Assembly (NCBI GenBank): GCA_944383405.1
Contig: CALWPL010000005.1
Coordinates: 1-64,000 of the forward strand
Source: an uncultured Clostridia bacterium
Lineage (GTDB): Bacteria > Bacillota > Clostridia > Christensenellales > UBA1242
Length of the DNA: 64,000 nt
Direction: 5' to 3'
The translations under genes and the position numbers were made by a program. Under the pieces are notes generated by a model. That model ran no database searches, was not told the DNA's origin, and saw only the letters and a list, made by a program, of their open reading frames with translations. Below are positions 14,114-23,563 of the stretch, piece by piece; the first letter of the stretch is position 1; each line of letters begins with the position of its first letter.

Positions 14114-15502
14114 ATGATGAAAATAGGAACTTCTGGGTTTAGGGGAATAATTGCTGATGAGTTCACTAAGGACAATGTCTGTAAAATAATTGAGTGTACT
14201 TGTAAAATTATAGAAAAGCAAAAATTTAAGCGAGAAGTTGTCATTGGATATGATAACAGGTTTATGTCTGAAATTTTTGCAAAGTGGGCAAGCCAAGTTT
14301 TTGCATGGCATAATATAAAAGTTAAGATTACAAAAACAAGCGTTTCATCTCCACTTATGAGTTTTGTTGGGAAATACACTGGAAACGATATTACTATTAT
14401 GATTACAGCAAGCCACAATCCGTATATGTATAATGGGGTTAAGATTTTTTCAAAAAATGGTCAAGATTTAGAGTTGTATATAGAAAATTTATATACAAAA
14501 TACCTTCCAAAAATTAAAAAATATAATTTAATTGATTTTGACGAAGGGGTAAAAAATAATCTTATAGAATTTGTCGATTACTCAAAAGAATATGTAGCAA
14601 ATATTGTTTCCTTAATGAAATATAAAAAAGATATAAAACTTAAAACTTTATTTAATGTAATGAATGGTTCTAGTCTTTGTAGTATTGAAGAATTAAAAAG
14701 AAAGTTAAAGTTAGATGTTGAAATAGTTAATTCCAAGCGAGATGCATTATTTAACTTAACAGGACCAATTCCAAATGAAGATAATTTAGAAGAATATAAA
14801 AAATATGCTTTAAAAAATAAAGTTGATTTTGCTTTTGCAACTGATGGAGATGGAGATAGGGTAGCGGTTTTTGATGAAAAAGGAAATTATTATGCAGGAA
14901 ATGAACTTGCGTGTTTACTATATTATTTTGCAATAAAGGAAAAGGGGTTAAAAGGTGGCTTTGTTAAAAATTATTCTTTTTCTTTGCTCGCAGATAAAAT
15001 ATGTGAAAAGTTTAATGTTCAGTTATACGAGACTGAAATAGGGTTTAAATATATAAGTCAAAAAATGATTGATACAAACGCTTTAATAGGAGCGGAAAAT
15101 AGTGGAGTTGAAATTCGTGGAGATGTTTATACAAAAGATGGTCTTGTCGTATATGCACTACTTCTTGAAATTGTAAATTATTATAAAAAACCACTTTCAG
15201 AAATAATTAAGGACATGAAAAAAGAAGTTTCTTATAATATGTACTATAAAGAAGTGTCATTTAAAGTAAAAGATAAGAAAAAAATCATAAATGTGCTTCA
15301 AAAAATGACGCCTAATTTTAACAAGGAGATTGTAAAAACGGGAACACTTGACGGATTTAAATATTATTTTAAAGACGGGTCATGGCTTCTCATTAGATTT
15401 AGTGGAACTGAAAATCTTTTAAGGCTTGTATGTGAACAATTTAGCACTTTAGAAGTTGATAAAATGATAGAATTGTCAAAGAGATTTGTAGATAGTTTAT
15501 AA
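14114..15502 (+). CDS. phosphoglucomutase/phosphomannomutase family enzyme
   Basis: 462-residue alpha-D-phosphohexomutase, interconverting sugar 1- and 6-phosphates. Catalytic phosphoserine loop TASHNP (98-103, Ser100), metal loop DGDGDR (244-249), sugar-binding loop GAENSGVEIRGD (326-337) and C-terminal phosphate-binding RFSGTENLLR (428-437) are all present; residues 3-11 carry KIGTSGFRG. The sugar loop has GAENSG rather than a clean glucose or mannose signature, so substrate choice (glucose, mannose or glucosamine) is not certain. Two adjacent ATGs at 14114 and 14117 have AAGGAG at 14095-14100. dut follows after 27 bases with its own ribosome site, so the two are probably cotranscribed. Confidence 0.93.
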   Translation: MMKIGTSGFRGIIADEFTKDNVCKIIECTCKIIEKQKFKREVVIGYDNRFMSEIFAKWASQVFAWHNIKVKITKTSVSSPLMSFVGKYTGNDITIMITASHNPYMYNGVKIFSKNGQDLELYIENLYTKYLPKIKKYNLIDFDEGVKNNLIEFVDYSKEYVANIVSLMKYKKDIKLKTLFNVMNGSSLCSIEELKRKLKLDVEIVNSKRDALFNLTGPIPNEDNLEEYKKYALKNKVDFAFATDGDGDRVAVFDEKGNYYAGNELACLLYYFAIKEKGLKGGFVKNYSFSLLADKICEKFNVQLYETEIGFKYISQKMIDTNALIGAENSGVEIRGDVYTKDGLVVYALLLEIVNYYKKPLSEIIKDMKKEVSYNMYYKEVSFKVKDKKKIINVLQKMTPNFNKEIVKTGTLDGFKYYFKDGSWLLIRFSGTENLLRLVCEQFSTLEVDKMIELSKRFVDSL

Positions 15503-15529
15503 ATTTTGTATTACAATGGGAGAAGAAAT

Positions 15530-15976
15530 ATGCAAAATATAATAAAATTTAAGTTTGAAGATAATGATGCAATTATTCCAAACTATGCTCATAAAGAAGA
15601 TGCTGGGATGGATATATATAGTAACGAAGAAAAATTAATTCCAGCAAATAGTTGGGCACTTGTAAAAACAGGATTTAGTATGGAACTTCCAAAGGGATAT
15701 GAAGCCCAAATTAGAAGTAAAAGTGGACTTGCGTTAAACAAAGGAATTTTTTGTCTAAATAGTCCTGGTACAATAGACGAGAATTATAGGGGAGAAATTG
15801 GGGTTATATTAATGAATGTTGGGAAGCAGGATTATAAGGTTGAAAAACACCAAAAGATTGCTCAAATGGTTATAAATAAAGTAGAACATTTAAACTATGA
15901 AATTACAGATAGTTTAAGTCAAACTTTGCGTGGTGGCGGTGGATTTGGCTCGACAGGACTTGATGTAAATAAGTGA
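15530..15976 (+). CDS. dut: dUTP diphosphatase (dUTPase)
   Basis: 148-residue trimeric-type dUTPase converting dUTP to dUMP and pyrophosphate. All five motifs are present: I DAGMDIYS (24-31), II RSKSGLA (62-68), III GTIDENYRGEI (80-90), IV KHQKIAQMV (106-114), V RGGGGFGSTG (134-143), so the enzyme should be active. The open frame extends eight codons upstream to a TTG, but the ATG at 15530 has GGGAG seven bases before it. It ends in TGA, showing TGA is a stop codon here. Together with the dCMP deaminase at 62 kb it supplies dUMP for thymidylate synthesis. Confidence 0.97.
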   Translation: MQNIIKFKFEDNDAIIPNYAHKEDAGMDIYSNEEKLIPANSWALVKTGFSMELPKGYEAQIRSKSGLALNKGIFCLNSPGTIDENYRGEIGVILMNVGKQDYKVEKHQKIAQMVINKVEHLNYEITDSLSQTLRGGGGFGSTGLDVNK

Positions 15977-16051
15977 GATATTTGGTGCTTAAAATTAATT
16001 GCTATAAAATTTAAAAATTTTGTTAAATCGTTTTAATAATTAAGTTTTTTG

Positions 16052-16060
16052 TGATATAAT
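16052..16060 (+). promoter_or_regulatory. extended -10 promoter of the leader ORF / DUF1015-tex unit
   Basis: TGATATAAT (16052-16060) is identical to the extended -10 at 6055-6063. The -35 position (about 16032-16037, TTTAAT) is poor, as often with extended -10 promoters. No other convincing promoter lies before the DUF1015 gene. Confidence 0.55.
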
Positions 16061-16079
16061 GCTAGCATTGGAGTGCTAA

Positions 16080-16205
16080 ATGAATTCCTTTGATACAACG
16101 ATTTTTATGATAGAGAACAACAAAAATTTAATATTAACAAATGTTTTTGCTCATAGCAAAATTAGTTTTTTGTCGTTTGTATTAAGGAAGATTTTAAGAA
16201 ATTAA
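16080..16205 (+). CDS. 41-codon leader-like ORF
   Basis: ATG to TAA encodes 41 residues, preceded by GGAG (16070-16073) six bases before the ATG and an extended -10 promoter 20 bp upstream. The product begins MNSFDTTIF and has a hydrophobic, basic C-terminal half (ISFLSFVLRKILRN) that could form an amphipathic helix. A strong intrinsic terminator starts seven bases after the stop, and the DUF1015 gene begins 30 bases beyond that with no promoter in between. It could be a leader ORF in an attenuator or a free-standing small protein. No run of a single amino acid (for instance Trp or His) marks it as a classical amino-acid attenuator. Family unknown. Confidence 0.4.
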   Translation: MNSFDTTIFMIENNKNLILTNVFAHSKISFLSFVLRKILRN

Positions 16206-16211
16206 CTAACG

Positions 16212-16250
16212 ACTTATTGATAGATAATTATCAATAAGTTATTTTTATTT
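16212..16250 (+). terminator. intrinsic terminator after the leader ORF
   Basis: ACTTATTGATA (16212-16222) / TATCAATAAGT (16229-16239), perfect 11-bp stem with a six-base loop, then TATTTTTATTTT. It stands between the only recognised promoter and the DUF1015 gene. Confidence 0.85.
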
Positions 16251-16281
16251 TAAAATTTTTTGCAGAATAAGGAGAAAGTAG

Positions 16282-17547
16282 ATGTCAGTAATTAAAAAGC
16301 AACATATTTATTTACCTAGGATACAACTTGATTTATCTAAGTGGTCAGTGATTGCTGCGGGACAGTTTTCACATGATAAAGAGTATTGGGAGACTGTTGA
16401 GAATTATGTTAGTGATAGTCCAACGACTTTTAAACTTATTTTGCCAGAAATTTATTTTAGTAGAGATAATACAGAGAGAATAAAGGCTATAAATGAAACA
16501 ATGCTTTCATATTTTAAAAATAGGCTTTTAGTAGATATTGGGGCAAGTATGATTTTAGTTAATAGGTCTACACAAAATCATGAAAAGCGATTAGGGATTA
16601 TGTTAAATGTAGACCTTGAAGAATACAATTTTCATTCAGATGCACATTCTTTAATTAAGGCAACAGAAGGTACAATAGTTGAAAAAATACCACCAAGACT
16701 TGAAGTTAGAAAAGATGCGATTTTTGAATTACCACACATTATTCTTTTGTATGATGATAGAGAACAATTAATAGCAGAAAAATTATTTCAAAATAGAGAT
16801 AGGTTAAATAAACTCTACGATTTTAATTTAAATATGGGTGGCGGTCATTTAACTGGTTGGCAAATTAAAGATGTCGATGAAGTAATTGCCGAATTTGATA
16901 GACTTCTTGCTCCTGATTACATTAAAAGGACTTTTGACAGCGACATACCAATACTTTTTGTTGTCGGAGATGGCAATCATAGTTTGGAGACGGCAAAAGA
17001 GCATTGGGATAAGATAAAGAAAAATTTAAGTGATGAAGTTAAAATGTCTCATCCAGCGAGATTTGCACTTGTCGAAGCGATAAATATTCATGATGAAGGG
17101 ATAGAATTTAAACCTATTCATAGACTTGTAAAAAATGTTAAGTGGAAAAAGTTTGTTAAAGGACTGATAAAACTTGCAAAGATAAATAGAAGAAAGGCGA
17201 GCAGTGAAGAATATATAACTCAGCAAATTATAGTTGGAGATAAAACCTTTGAATACGATTTGCCATCAAATACTCCACTTGCCATACAAATGGTACAAGA
17301 TTACATTGACAATTTTTTATCAAAAGAAATAGAAATGACAGTCGACTACATTCATGGCTTTGAAACGCTAAAAGAAATTTGCGCAAGAGATAAAAAGTCC
17401 ATTGGAATTACTCTTCCAACGCTTGACAAGAATCAACTTTTTGAATATGTTTTAAAACATGGAATACTTCCAAGAAAAACATTTTCAATAGGGGAAGCAA
17501 GGGAAAAGAGATATTATCTTGAAGCACATAAGATTAAGTTAATTTAA
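16282..17547 (+). CDS. DUF1015 family protein
   Basis: 421 residues, the usual length of DUF1015 proteins, a widespread but poorly characterised soluble family. Characteristic blocks are present: the opening PRIQLDLSKWSVIAAGQF, VVGDGNHSLETAKEHW around residues 228-243 and HPARFALVEAINIHDEGI, followed by EFKPIHRLV. The invariant GDGNHS block suggests a ligand or metal site, but the reaction is unknown. AAGGAG precedes the ATG, and tex starts 12 bases after the stop, so the two are cotranscribed. The transcript probably begins at the extended -10 promoter at 16.05 kb and must pass the terminator at 16.21 kb. Confidence 0.92.
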   Translation: MSVIKKQHIYLPRIQLDLSKWSVIAAGQFSHDKEYWETVENYVSDSPTTFKLILPEIYFSRDNTERIKAINETMLSYFKNRLLVDIGASMILVNRSTQNHEKRLGIMLNVDLEEYNFHSDAHSLIKATEGTIVEKIPPRLEVRKDAIFELPHIILLYDDREQLIAEKLFQNRDRLNKLYDFNLNMGGGHLTGWQIKDVDEVIAEFDRLLAPDYIKRTFDSDIPILFVVGDGNHSLETAKEHWDKIKKNLSDEVKMSHPARFALVEAINIHDEGIEFKPIHRLVKNVKWKKFVKGLIKLAKINRRKASSEEYITQQIIVGDKTFEYDLPSNTPLAIQMVQDYIDNFLSKEIEMTVDYIHGFETLKEICARDKKSIGITLPTLDKNQLFEYVLKHGILPRKTFSIGEAREKRYYLEAHKIKLI

Positions 17548-17559
17548 GGAGTTTTTAAG

Positions 17560-19743
17560 ATGGATATAGTAAAAGCATTAAGTTTAGAATTTAATATAAG
17601 ACAAGATTATGCAAATAATATAATTACACTTTTAGATGAAGGATGTACTGTTCCTTTTATTGCAAGATACAGAAAGGAAATGCATGGCAGTTGTGATGAC
17701 CAAGTAATTAGAGATTTTGCTGACAGGCTTGAATATTTGAGAAACTTTGAAAAGAGAAAAGAAGAAATTGTCAAACTCATTACTGAACAAGAAAAAATGA
17801 CGCCAGAAATAATGGATAAATTAGATAAGGCGTTAACGCTTACAGAACTTGAAGATATTTATAGACCTTTTAGACCAAAGAGACAAACAAGGGCTACTAT
17901 TGCAGAAGCAAAGGGCTTGAAGCCACTTGCAGAAATTATCTATGCTCAAAAAGATAAGCGTGAACTTGAAGAAATTGCAAAAGAATTTATAAATGAAGAA
18001 AAAGAAGTAACAAGTACTGAAATTGCACTTTCAGGGGCGTCTGATATAATTGCAGAAATGATATCTGACAATGCAGAAATAAGGAAGATTTTAAGGGAGT
18101 TTATTTTTAATTCTGCTCAAATTGTAACAACGCTAAAACCTGGCGAAAAGTATTTAGTTTATCAAACATATGAAAATTATAAGGAGCCAGTAAATAAAAT
18201 TCCAAGTCATAGAATTCTTGCAATTAATAGGGGCGAGAGAGAAGAGTGCTTAAAGGTGGATGTTGAAACAAATAATGACAGGTGTATTGAAATAATTTGT
18301 GATGAAGTTTTAATAAAAAATGGAAGGTTTGAAGAATTTTTAACAAATACAATAAAGGATAGTTTTGAAAGGCTGATTTTACCTTCTCTTATAAGAGAAC
18401 TAAGAACGACTCTTACAGATACTGCAAATGAACAAGCAATTAAAATGTTTGAATTAAACCTTAAACCTTTACTTATGCAGCCACCTTTAAAAGACAAAAT
18501 AATTCTTGGCCTTGACCCAGCGTATAGGACAGGATGTAAGGTGGCGGTTATTGATGAAAATGGTAATGTAATTGATAAAACGGTTATTTATCCTACTCCA
18601 CCACATAATCAGATTGAAAAATCCGAAGAAATATTAACAGATTTAATTTTAAAGGACAAGGTTGACGCTATTGCAATTGGTAATGGAACTGCTAGTAAAG
18701 AAAGTGAAATTTTTGTAAGTAACTTAATTAAAAAACTTTCTAGGAAAGTGCAATATATGGTTGTAAATGAAGCGGGGGCAAGTGTTTATAGCGCTTCAAA
18801 ACTTGGGGCAGAAGAATTTCCTGATTATGATGTATCTTTAAGGAGTGCAGTAAGTATTGCAAGACGGCTTCAAGACCCACTTGCTGAACTCATTAAAATT
18901 GATGTAAAATCAATTGGAGTTGGTCAATATCAACATGATATGCCACAAAAAAGATTGACAACCGTACTTGATGGAGTTGTTGAAGATTGTGTTAACTCTG
19001 TTGGTGTAGATTTGAATACGGCGTCATATAAATTACTTGAACATGTTTCAGGGCTCAATTCAAGTATTGCAAAAAACATAGTTGATTATAGAAAGGAACA
19101 TGGAAAGTTTACTAATAGAGATGAACTTTTAAAAGTAAAAAAATTAGGAGAAAAGGCTTACATTCAATGTGCTGGTTTCCTAAGAATTCCAAATGAGAAA
19201 AATATTCTTGATAATACAGGCGTTCATCCTGAGAGTTATCAAGCGACTGAAAAGTTGTTAAAAATGTTTAATATGACAGATGTAGATGTAAAAGAGGGGA
19301 ATGTGCAAAATCTTCCACGACTAATTGGTGCAAAAGGGGAAGAAGATGTTGCAAAACAATGCGGAATAGGTGTTCCAACTCTTGATGATATTGTAAAGGA
19401 ACTACTAAAACCTGGCAGAGATATAAGAGACGAACTTCCAAAACCAGAACTTCGAAGTGATGTTTTAAGCATTGAAGACTTAAAAGTCGGAATGGTTTTG
19501 CGTGGGACAGTTAGGAATGTCATAGACTTTGGAGCATTTGTTGATATAGGCGTTCACCAAGATGGACTTGTTCATATATCTGAAATATGTGATAGATATA
19601 TTAAACACCCAAGCGAAGAGTTATCGGTCGGCGATATTGTTAAGGTTAAAGTTATTAATATTGATTTAGAGAAACAGAGAATAGGTTTATCTATTAGGAG
19701 AGTTGGGGAAGATGAAGATGTAACTCAACTTTCGGCAGAATAA
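17560..19743 (+). CDS. tex: Tex family RNA-binding S1 protein
   Basis: 727 residues with the full Tex layout: N-terminal helical region with VPFIARYRKEMHG, a central YqgF/RNase H-like core (ILGLDPAYRTGCKVAVI), helix-hairpin-helix segments (VGVDLNTAS to LLEHVSGLNSSIAKNIV) and a C-terminal S1 domain at about residues 641-713 (GMVLRGTVRNVIDFGAFVDI). The highly conserved YSASKLGAEEFPDYD and VGQYQHDM blocks are intact. Tex proteins bind nucleic acids and act at the transcription-translation interface; the exact role in this organism is inferred. AAGGAG precedes the ATG and a strong terminator follows. Confidence 0.96.
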   Translation: MDIVKALSLEFNIRQDYANNIITLLDEGCTVPFIARYRKEMHGSCDDQVIRDFADRLEYLRNFEKRKEEIVKLITEQEKMTPEIMDKLDKALTLTELEDIYRPFRPKRQTRATIAEAKGLKPLAEIIYAQKDKRELEEIAKEFINEEKEVTSTEIALSGASDIIAEMISDNAEIRKILREFIFNSAQIVTTLKPGEKYLVYQTYENYKEPVNKIPSHRILAINRGEREECLKVDVETNNDRCIEIICDEVLIKNGRFEEFLTNTIKDSFERLILPSLIRELRTTLTDTANEQAIKMFELNLKPLLMQPPLKDKIILGLDPAYRTGCKVAVIDENGNVIDKTVIYPTPPHNQIEKSEEILTDLILKDKVDAIAIGNGTASKESEIFVSNLIKKLSRKVQYMVVNEAGASVYSASKLGAEEFPDYDVSLRSAVSIARRLQDPLAELIKIDVKSIGVGQYQHDMPQKRLTTVLDGVVEDCVNSVGVDLNTASYKLLEHVSGLNSSIAKNIVDYRKEHGKFTNRDELLKVKKLGEKAYIQCAGFLRIPNEKNILDNTGVHPESYQATEKLLKMFNMTDVDVKEGNVQNLPRLIGAKGEEDVAKQCGIGVPTLDDIVKELLKPGRDIRDELPKPELRSDVLSIEDLKVGMVLRGTVRNVIDFGAFVDIGVHQDGLVHISEICDRYIKHPSEELSVGDIVKVKVINIDLEKQRIGLSIRRVGEDEDVTQLSAE

Positions 19744-19771
19744 GATTATATTGTATTTAGTTTTTCATAAA

Positions 19772-19806
19772 AAAATATCTCTTAGAAAAAAGAGATATTT
19801 TTTTTG
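19772..19806 (+). terminator. intrinsic terminator after tex
   Basis: AAAATATCTCTT (19772-19783) / AAGAGATATTTT (19790-19801), a 12-bp stem with loop AGAAAA, followed by a T-run. Confidence 0.92.
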
Positions 19807-19916
19807 TGTAAATATAATTTGCGGATTATAAGTTTTATAATAAAAATCAATTTGTAATTTTGTAGAAAAAGATTAAAGTTTAAATTAATAAAACTAGATT
19901 ATAAGTAATTAACATT

Positions 19917-21824
19917 TTATTCTAACTCAAATTTTCCTGTATATAATTGATAGTATTTTCCTTTTTGAGCAATCAAATCTTCATGTGTACCTTTTTCAAT
20001 TATTCTTCCATTTTCAAGGGCCATTATAACATTTGAATTTTGAACGGTTGACAATCTGTGTGCAATGACAAACACTGTTCTTCCTTTCATTAGGGCGTCC
20101 ATTCCATCTTGAATTAGTTTTTCAGTGTGGGTATCAATACTTGATGTTGCTTCATCAAGAATCATAACTGGAGCATTCGCTACTGCTGCCCGTGCGATAG
20201 AAAGTAGTTGTCTTTGTCCTTGCGAAAGATTTGCACCATCACTTTCTAGCATTGTGTCATAACCTTGTGGCAATCTTTGAATAAAGTCGTCAGCATTGGC
20301 AAGTTTTGCTGCTTCAAAAACTTGTTCATCAGTAGCGTCAAGGTTGCCATATCGTATATTTTCTTTGACTGTTCCTGTAAAAAGATTTGTGTCTTGAAGA
20401 ACCATTCCTATTGAGCGTCTTAAATCGTCTTTTCTTATTCTATTGATATTTATTCCGTCGTATCTTATTTTGCCATTTGCTATATCATAAAATCTATTTA
20501 TGAGATTAGTGATGGTAGTTTTCCCAGCCCCAGTTGCTCCAACAAATGCTATTTTTTGTCCTGGTTTTGCATATAATGAAATATTATGTAAAACAACTTT
20601 ATCACTAGAATAACCAAAGTCAACATCAAAAAATCTAACATCACCACGAAGAAGTATAAGTTGTTCATCTTTTTTATTTCTTGGGTCTTTCCATGCCCAC
20701 ATATTTGTTTTTTCAGTAGTTTCAATTAATTTTCCGTCTTTATCTTTTATAACATTTACAAGAGTTACAATTCCCCTATCAACTTCTGGGTTTTCATCCA
20801 TAAGGTTAAATATTCTCTCAGCTCCGGCAAGTGCAACAATAATTGAGTTTACCTGTTGAGAAACTTGACTTATGGGTTGAGTAAATGCTCTACCGAGTTG
20901 AAGAAATGATGCTATGATCCCAACGCTAATAGCGCTTAATCCAAGTATTGTTAAATTTGGTGTATTTGTTACAAGAAGTATTCCGCCAACGATTGCTAAA
21001 AATACATATTGAAGATTTGTTATGTTTGACATAACTGGCATAAAAATATTTGCATATTTATTTGCTTTATTTGCGTTATAGCAAAGTTCATCATTTAAAA
21101 CATTAAAATTGTCAATTGTTTCTTTCTCATGATTAAATACTTTAATTACTTTTTGTCCATTTATCATTTCTTGAATAAAGCCAGTTGTCGTTCCTATTGC
21201 TTGTTGTTGAGCAATGAAATACATACTACTTTTTTTACCGAGTTTTTTAGTGATGATAAGTATAAGTAATAAGAAAAATAGGACAACAAGAGTGAGATAT
21301 ATGCTTAAATAAAACATAAAACAGAATACAGCAATTATAGTTATAATAGAAGATATAATTTGTGGGATACTTTGGCTAATCATGGATTCAAGAGAGTCCG
21401 TATCATTTGTGTAGTGGCTCATTATATCTCCATGTGTGTGAGTGTCAAAGTATCTTATGGGTAATCGTTGCATTTTTGAAAACATTTGATTTCGAATTTC
21501 TCTTAAAATATCTTCTGAAATTATAACCATTAAGAAATTATAGGTATAGGTTGAAATTATTCCAACGCCAAATATAATTGCCATAATTCCAATTGTAGAG
21601 AGTAGTCCTGAAAAGTTTTCAACACCTGTTGATAACATTGGGGTAATGTAGTCGTCAATTACAACTTTTATAAATAAGGAAGATACAACAGTTGTTAGGG
21701 AAGATATGAGAATACAAAATAAAACTATAACAAATTTAAATTTATGTTTTTTTGTTATATAAGAAAGGAGCCTTTTAAGTGTTGACATAGAAGTTCTTTT
21801 TTTATTTGTAATTTTTGTTTTCAT
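19917..21824 (-). CDS. heterodimeric ABC exporter, catalytically complete half (BmrD/YheH-like)
   Basis: 635 residues: six-helix exporter domain, then an ATPase domain. Walker A GATGAGKTT (about 426), signature LSQGQRQ (about 536), Walker B LDEATSSID with catalytic Glu, and His in IAHRLSTV. A linker between the domains (MWAWKDPRNKKDEQ) is typical of the larger subunit of BmrCD-type exporters. It starts with a TAATG overlap (one base shared) with the upstream half-transporter and has GGAGGAG as ribosome site, so the halves are translationally coupled. In such pairs this subunit's Walker motifs plus the partner's canonical signature form the active ATP site, while its own LSQGQ signature faces the degenerate site. 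The substrate is probably a drug or lipid-like compound, but this is not shown. Confidence 0.93.
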   Translation of the reverse strand: MKTKITNKKRTSMSTLKRLLSYITKKHKFKFVIVLFCILISSLTTVVSSLFIKVVIDDYITPMLSTGVENFSGLLSTIGIMAIIFGVGIISTYTYNFLMVIISEDILREIRNQMFSKMQRLPIRYFDTHTHGDIMSHYTNDTDSLESMISQSIPQIISSIITIIAVFCFMFYLSIYLTLVVLFFLLLILIITKKLGKKSSMYFIAQQQAIGTTTGFIQEMINGQKVIKVFNHEKETIDNFNVLNDELCYNANKANKYANIFMPVMSNITNLQYVFLAIVGGILLVTNTPNLTILGLSAISVGIIASFLQLGRAFTQPISQVSQQVNSIIVALAGAERIFNLMDENPEVDRGIVTLVNVIKDKDGKLIETTEKTNMWAWKDPRNKKDEQLILLRGDVRFFDVDFGYSSDKVVLHNISLYAKPGQKIAFVGATGAGKTTITNLINRFYDIANGKIRYDGININRIRKDDLRRSIGMVLQDTNLFTGTVKENIRYGNLDATDEQVFEAAKLANADDFIQRLPQGYDTMLESDGANLSQGQRQLLSIARAAVANAPVMILDEATSSIDTHTEKLIQDGMDALMKGRTVFVIAHRLSTVQNSNVIMALENGRIIEKGTHEDLIAQKGKYYQLYTGKFELE

Positions 21825-23563
21825 TATTTGCTCCTCCTTTTGTTAGTTTGGCTTTCATATAGGTCTTTATATAATTCGCTTGATTTTAAAAGTTCACTAT
21901 GAGTGCCCATATCTACTATTTTTCCTGATTCCATAATGAGTATTAAGTCCGCGTCTTGAATACTAGATACTCTTTGAGAAATAATTATTTTAGTTGTTTT
22001 TGGGAGTTCTTCTCTAAAAGATTTTCTAATTAAAGTGTCTGTTTTTGTATCAACCGCACTTGTTGAATCGTCAAGAATTAAAATTTTTGGCTTTTTAAGT
22101 AGTGCTCTTGCAATACAAAGTCTTTGTTTTTGACCGCCGCTTACATTTGTACCCCCTTCTTCTATGTAGGTGTCATATTTGTCAGGCATCTTTTCAATAA
22201 ATTCATCTGCGCATGCAACTTTACAAGCATGTTTTATCTCGTCCATTGTTGCATTTTTATTTCCCCATTTTAAATTCTCAGTAATTGTACCAGAAAAAAG
22301 AACATTTTTTTGAAGAACTACTGCAACACTATCTCTAAGGACTTCAAGGTCATACTCTTTGACATCTTTTCCGCCAACAAGTATTTTTCCACTTGTAGCG
22401 TCATAGAGCCTTGGAATAAGTGAAATAAGAGTTGTTTTTGAACTTCCTGTATTGCCAAGAATCCCTATAACTTGCCCAGATTTGATATGTAAATTAATAT
22501 CTTTTAAGCATAATTTTGAAATGTCTCCTGTATAACTAAATGACACATTTTCAAAGTCAACATCCCCATTTTTAACTTTCGTAATTGCGTTTTCAGGATT
22601 AGTAATTGAAGGTTTTTCTTCAAGTATTTCAATAATTCTTTCGGCTGATGGTCTAGCAATAGTTGTGCTTACTAAAATAAAAGATAGCATCATAAGAGAC
22701 ATTAATATTTGCATAATATATGAAAATAGGGTTGTTAATTCACCTGTTTCTAGTTGGCTACCTCCACTACTAACTATTATTTCAGCGCCAAACCAAGCAA
22801 TAAAAATCATACAAGCATACATAACAAATTGCATAAGTGGGGAAGTGAGAGCGAGCATTTTTCTTGCCTTTGAATAATCTACATAAATTTGATTACTGAC
22901 CTTTTCAAATTTTTGAATTTCATAATCTTCTCTAACATAAGATTTGACAACTCGAGCGGCTCTTACATTTTCTTGAACTACTTTATTTAAGTCGTCATAT
23001 TCTTTTATTACTTTTTTAAATCTTGGATGAACATTTTTTAAAATAAAATATAAACCAATGGCAAGTATAGGGGCTGCAACTAAAAGAACTAAGGCAAGGG
23101 TAACATTGATTGTAAAAGTAAGCGACATTGCAAGTATTAGCATAATAGGTGCACGAATTGCTGTTCTAATAATCATTTGATAAGCATTTTGAATAAAATT
23201 TACATCAGTTGTAAGTCTTGTTACAAGTCCAGCAGGCGAAAACTTATCTATATTAGAGAAAGAATAAGTCTGTATTTTGTCAAACATATCCTTTCTTAAA
23301 TTTTTTGCAAATCCTGAACTTGCTTTTGCACAAAATGCCCCAGATAAAAAACCAAAAATTAGAGATAGAGAAGCCATTAATGTAAGAATTAACCCAAGTT
23401 TTAAAATTGTTCCCATGCTTTCCCCATAAATACCTTTATCGATAAGGTCTGCCATAATGTATGGGATTAAGACTTCAAGCACTACTTCAAGAAAAACAAA
23501 AAATGAAGTAAGTATGGAAGGAGTTTTGTATTCTCGTATTGATTTTGCTAATTTTTTTATCAT
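21824..23563 (-). CDS. heterodimeric ABC exporter, half with degenerate ATP site (BmrC/YheI-like)
   Basis: 579 residues with six membrane helices and an ATPase domain. Walker A GNTGSSKTT (about 364) and signature VSGGQKQ (about 474) are good, but the catalytic Glu after Walker B is Asp (ILILDDSTSAVD, about 490) and the H-loop His is Gln (IISQRVSSI, about 529). These substitutions mark the non-catalytic half of heterodimeric exporters such as BmrC or TM287. It is the first gene of the operon, with AAGGACA as ribosome site and a leader of about 200 nt. No regulator gene is adjacent. Confidence 0.94.
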   Translation of the reverse strand: MIKKLAKSIREYKTPSILTSFFVFLEVVLEVLIPYIMADLIDKGIYGESMGTILKLGLILTLMASLSLIFGFLSGAFCAKASSGFAKNLRKDMFDKIQTYSFSNIDKFSPAGLVTRLTTDVNFIQNAYQMIIRTAIRAPIMLILAMSLTFTINVTLALVLLVAAPILAIGLYFILKNVHPRFKKVIKEYDDLNKVVQENVRAARVVKSYVREDYEIQKFEKVSNQIYVDYSKARKMLALTSPLMQFVMYACMIFIAWFGAEIIVSSGGSQLETGELTTLFSYIMQILMSLMMLSFILVSTTIARPSAERIIEILEEKPSITNPENAITKVKNGDVDFENVSFSYTGDISKLCLKDINLHIKSGQVIGILGNTGSSKTTLISLIPRLYDATSGKILVGGKDVKEYDLEVLRDSVAVVLQKNVLFSGTITENLKWGNKNATMDEIKHACKVACADEFIEKMPDKYDTYIEEGGTNVSGGQKQRLCIARALLKKPKILILDDSTSAVDTKTDTLIRKSFREELPKTTKIIISQRVSSIQDADLILIMESGKIVDMGTHSELLKSSELYKDLYESQTNKRRSK

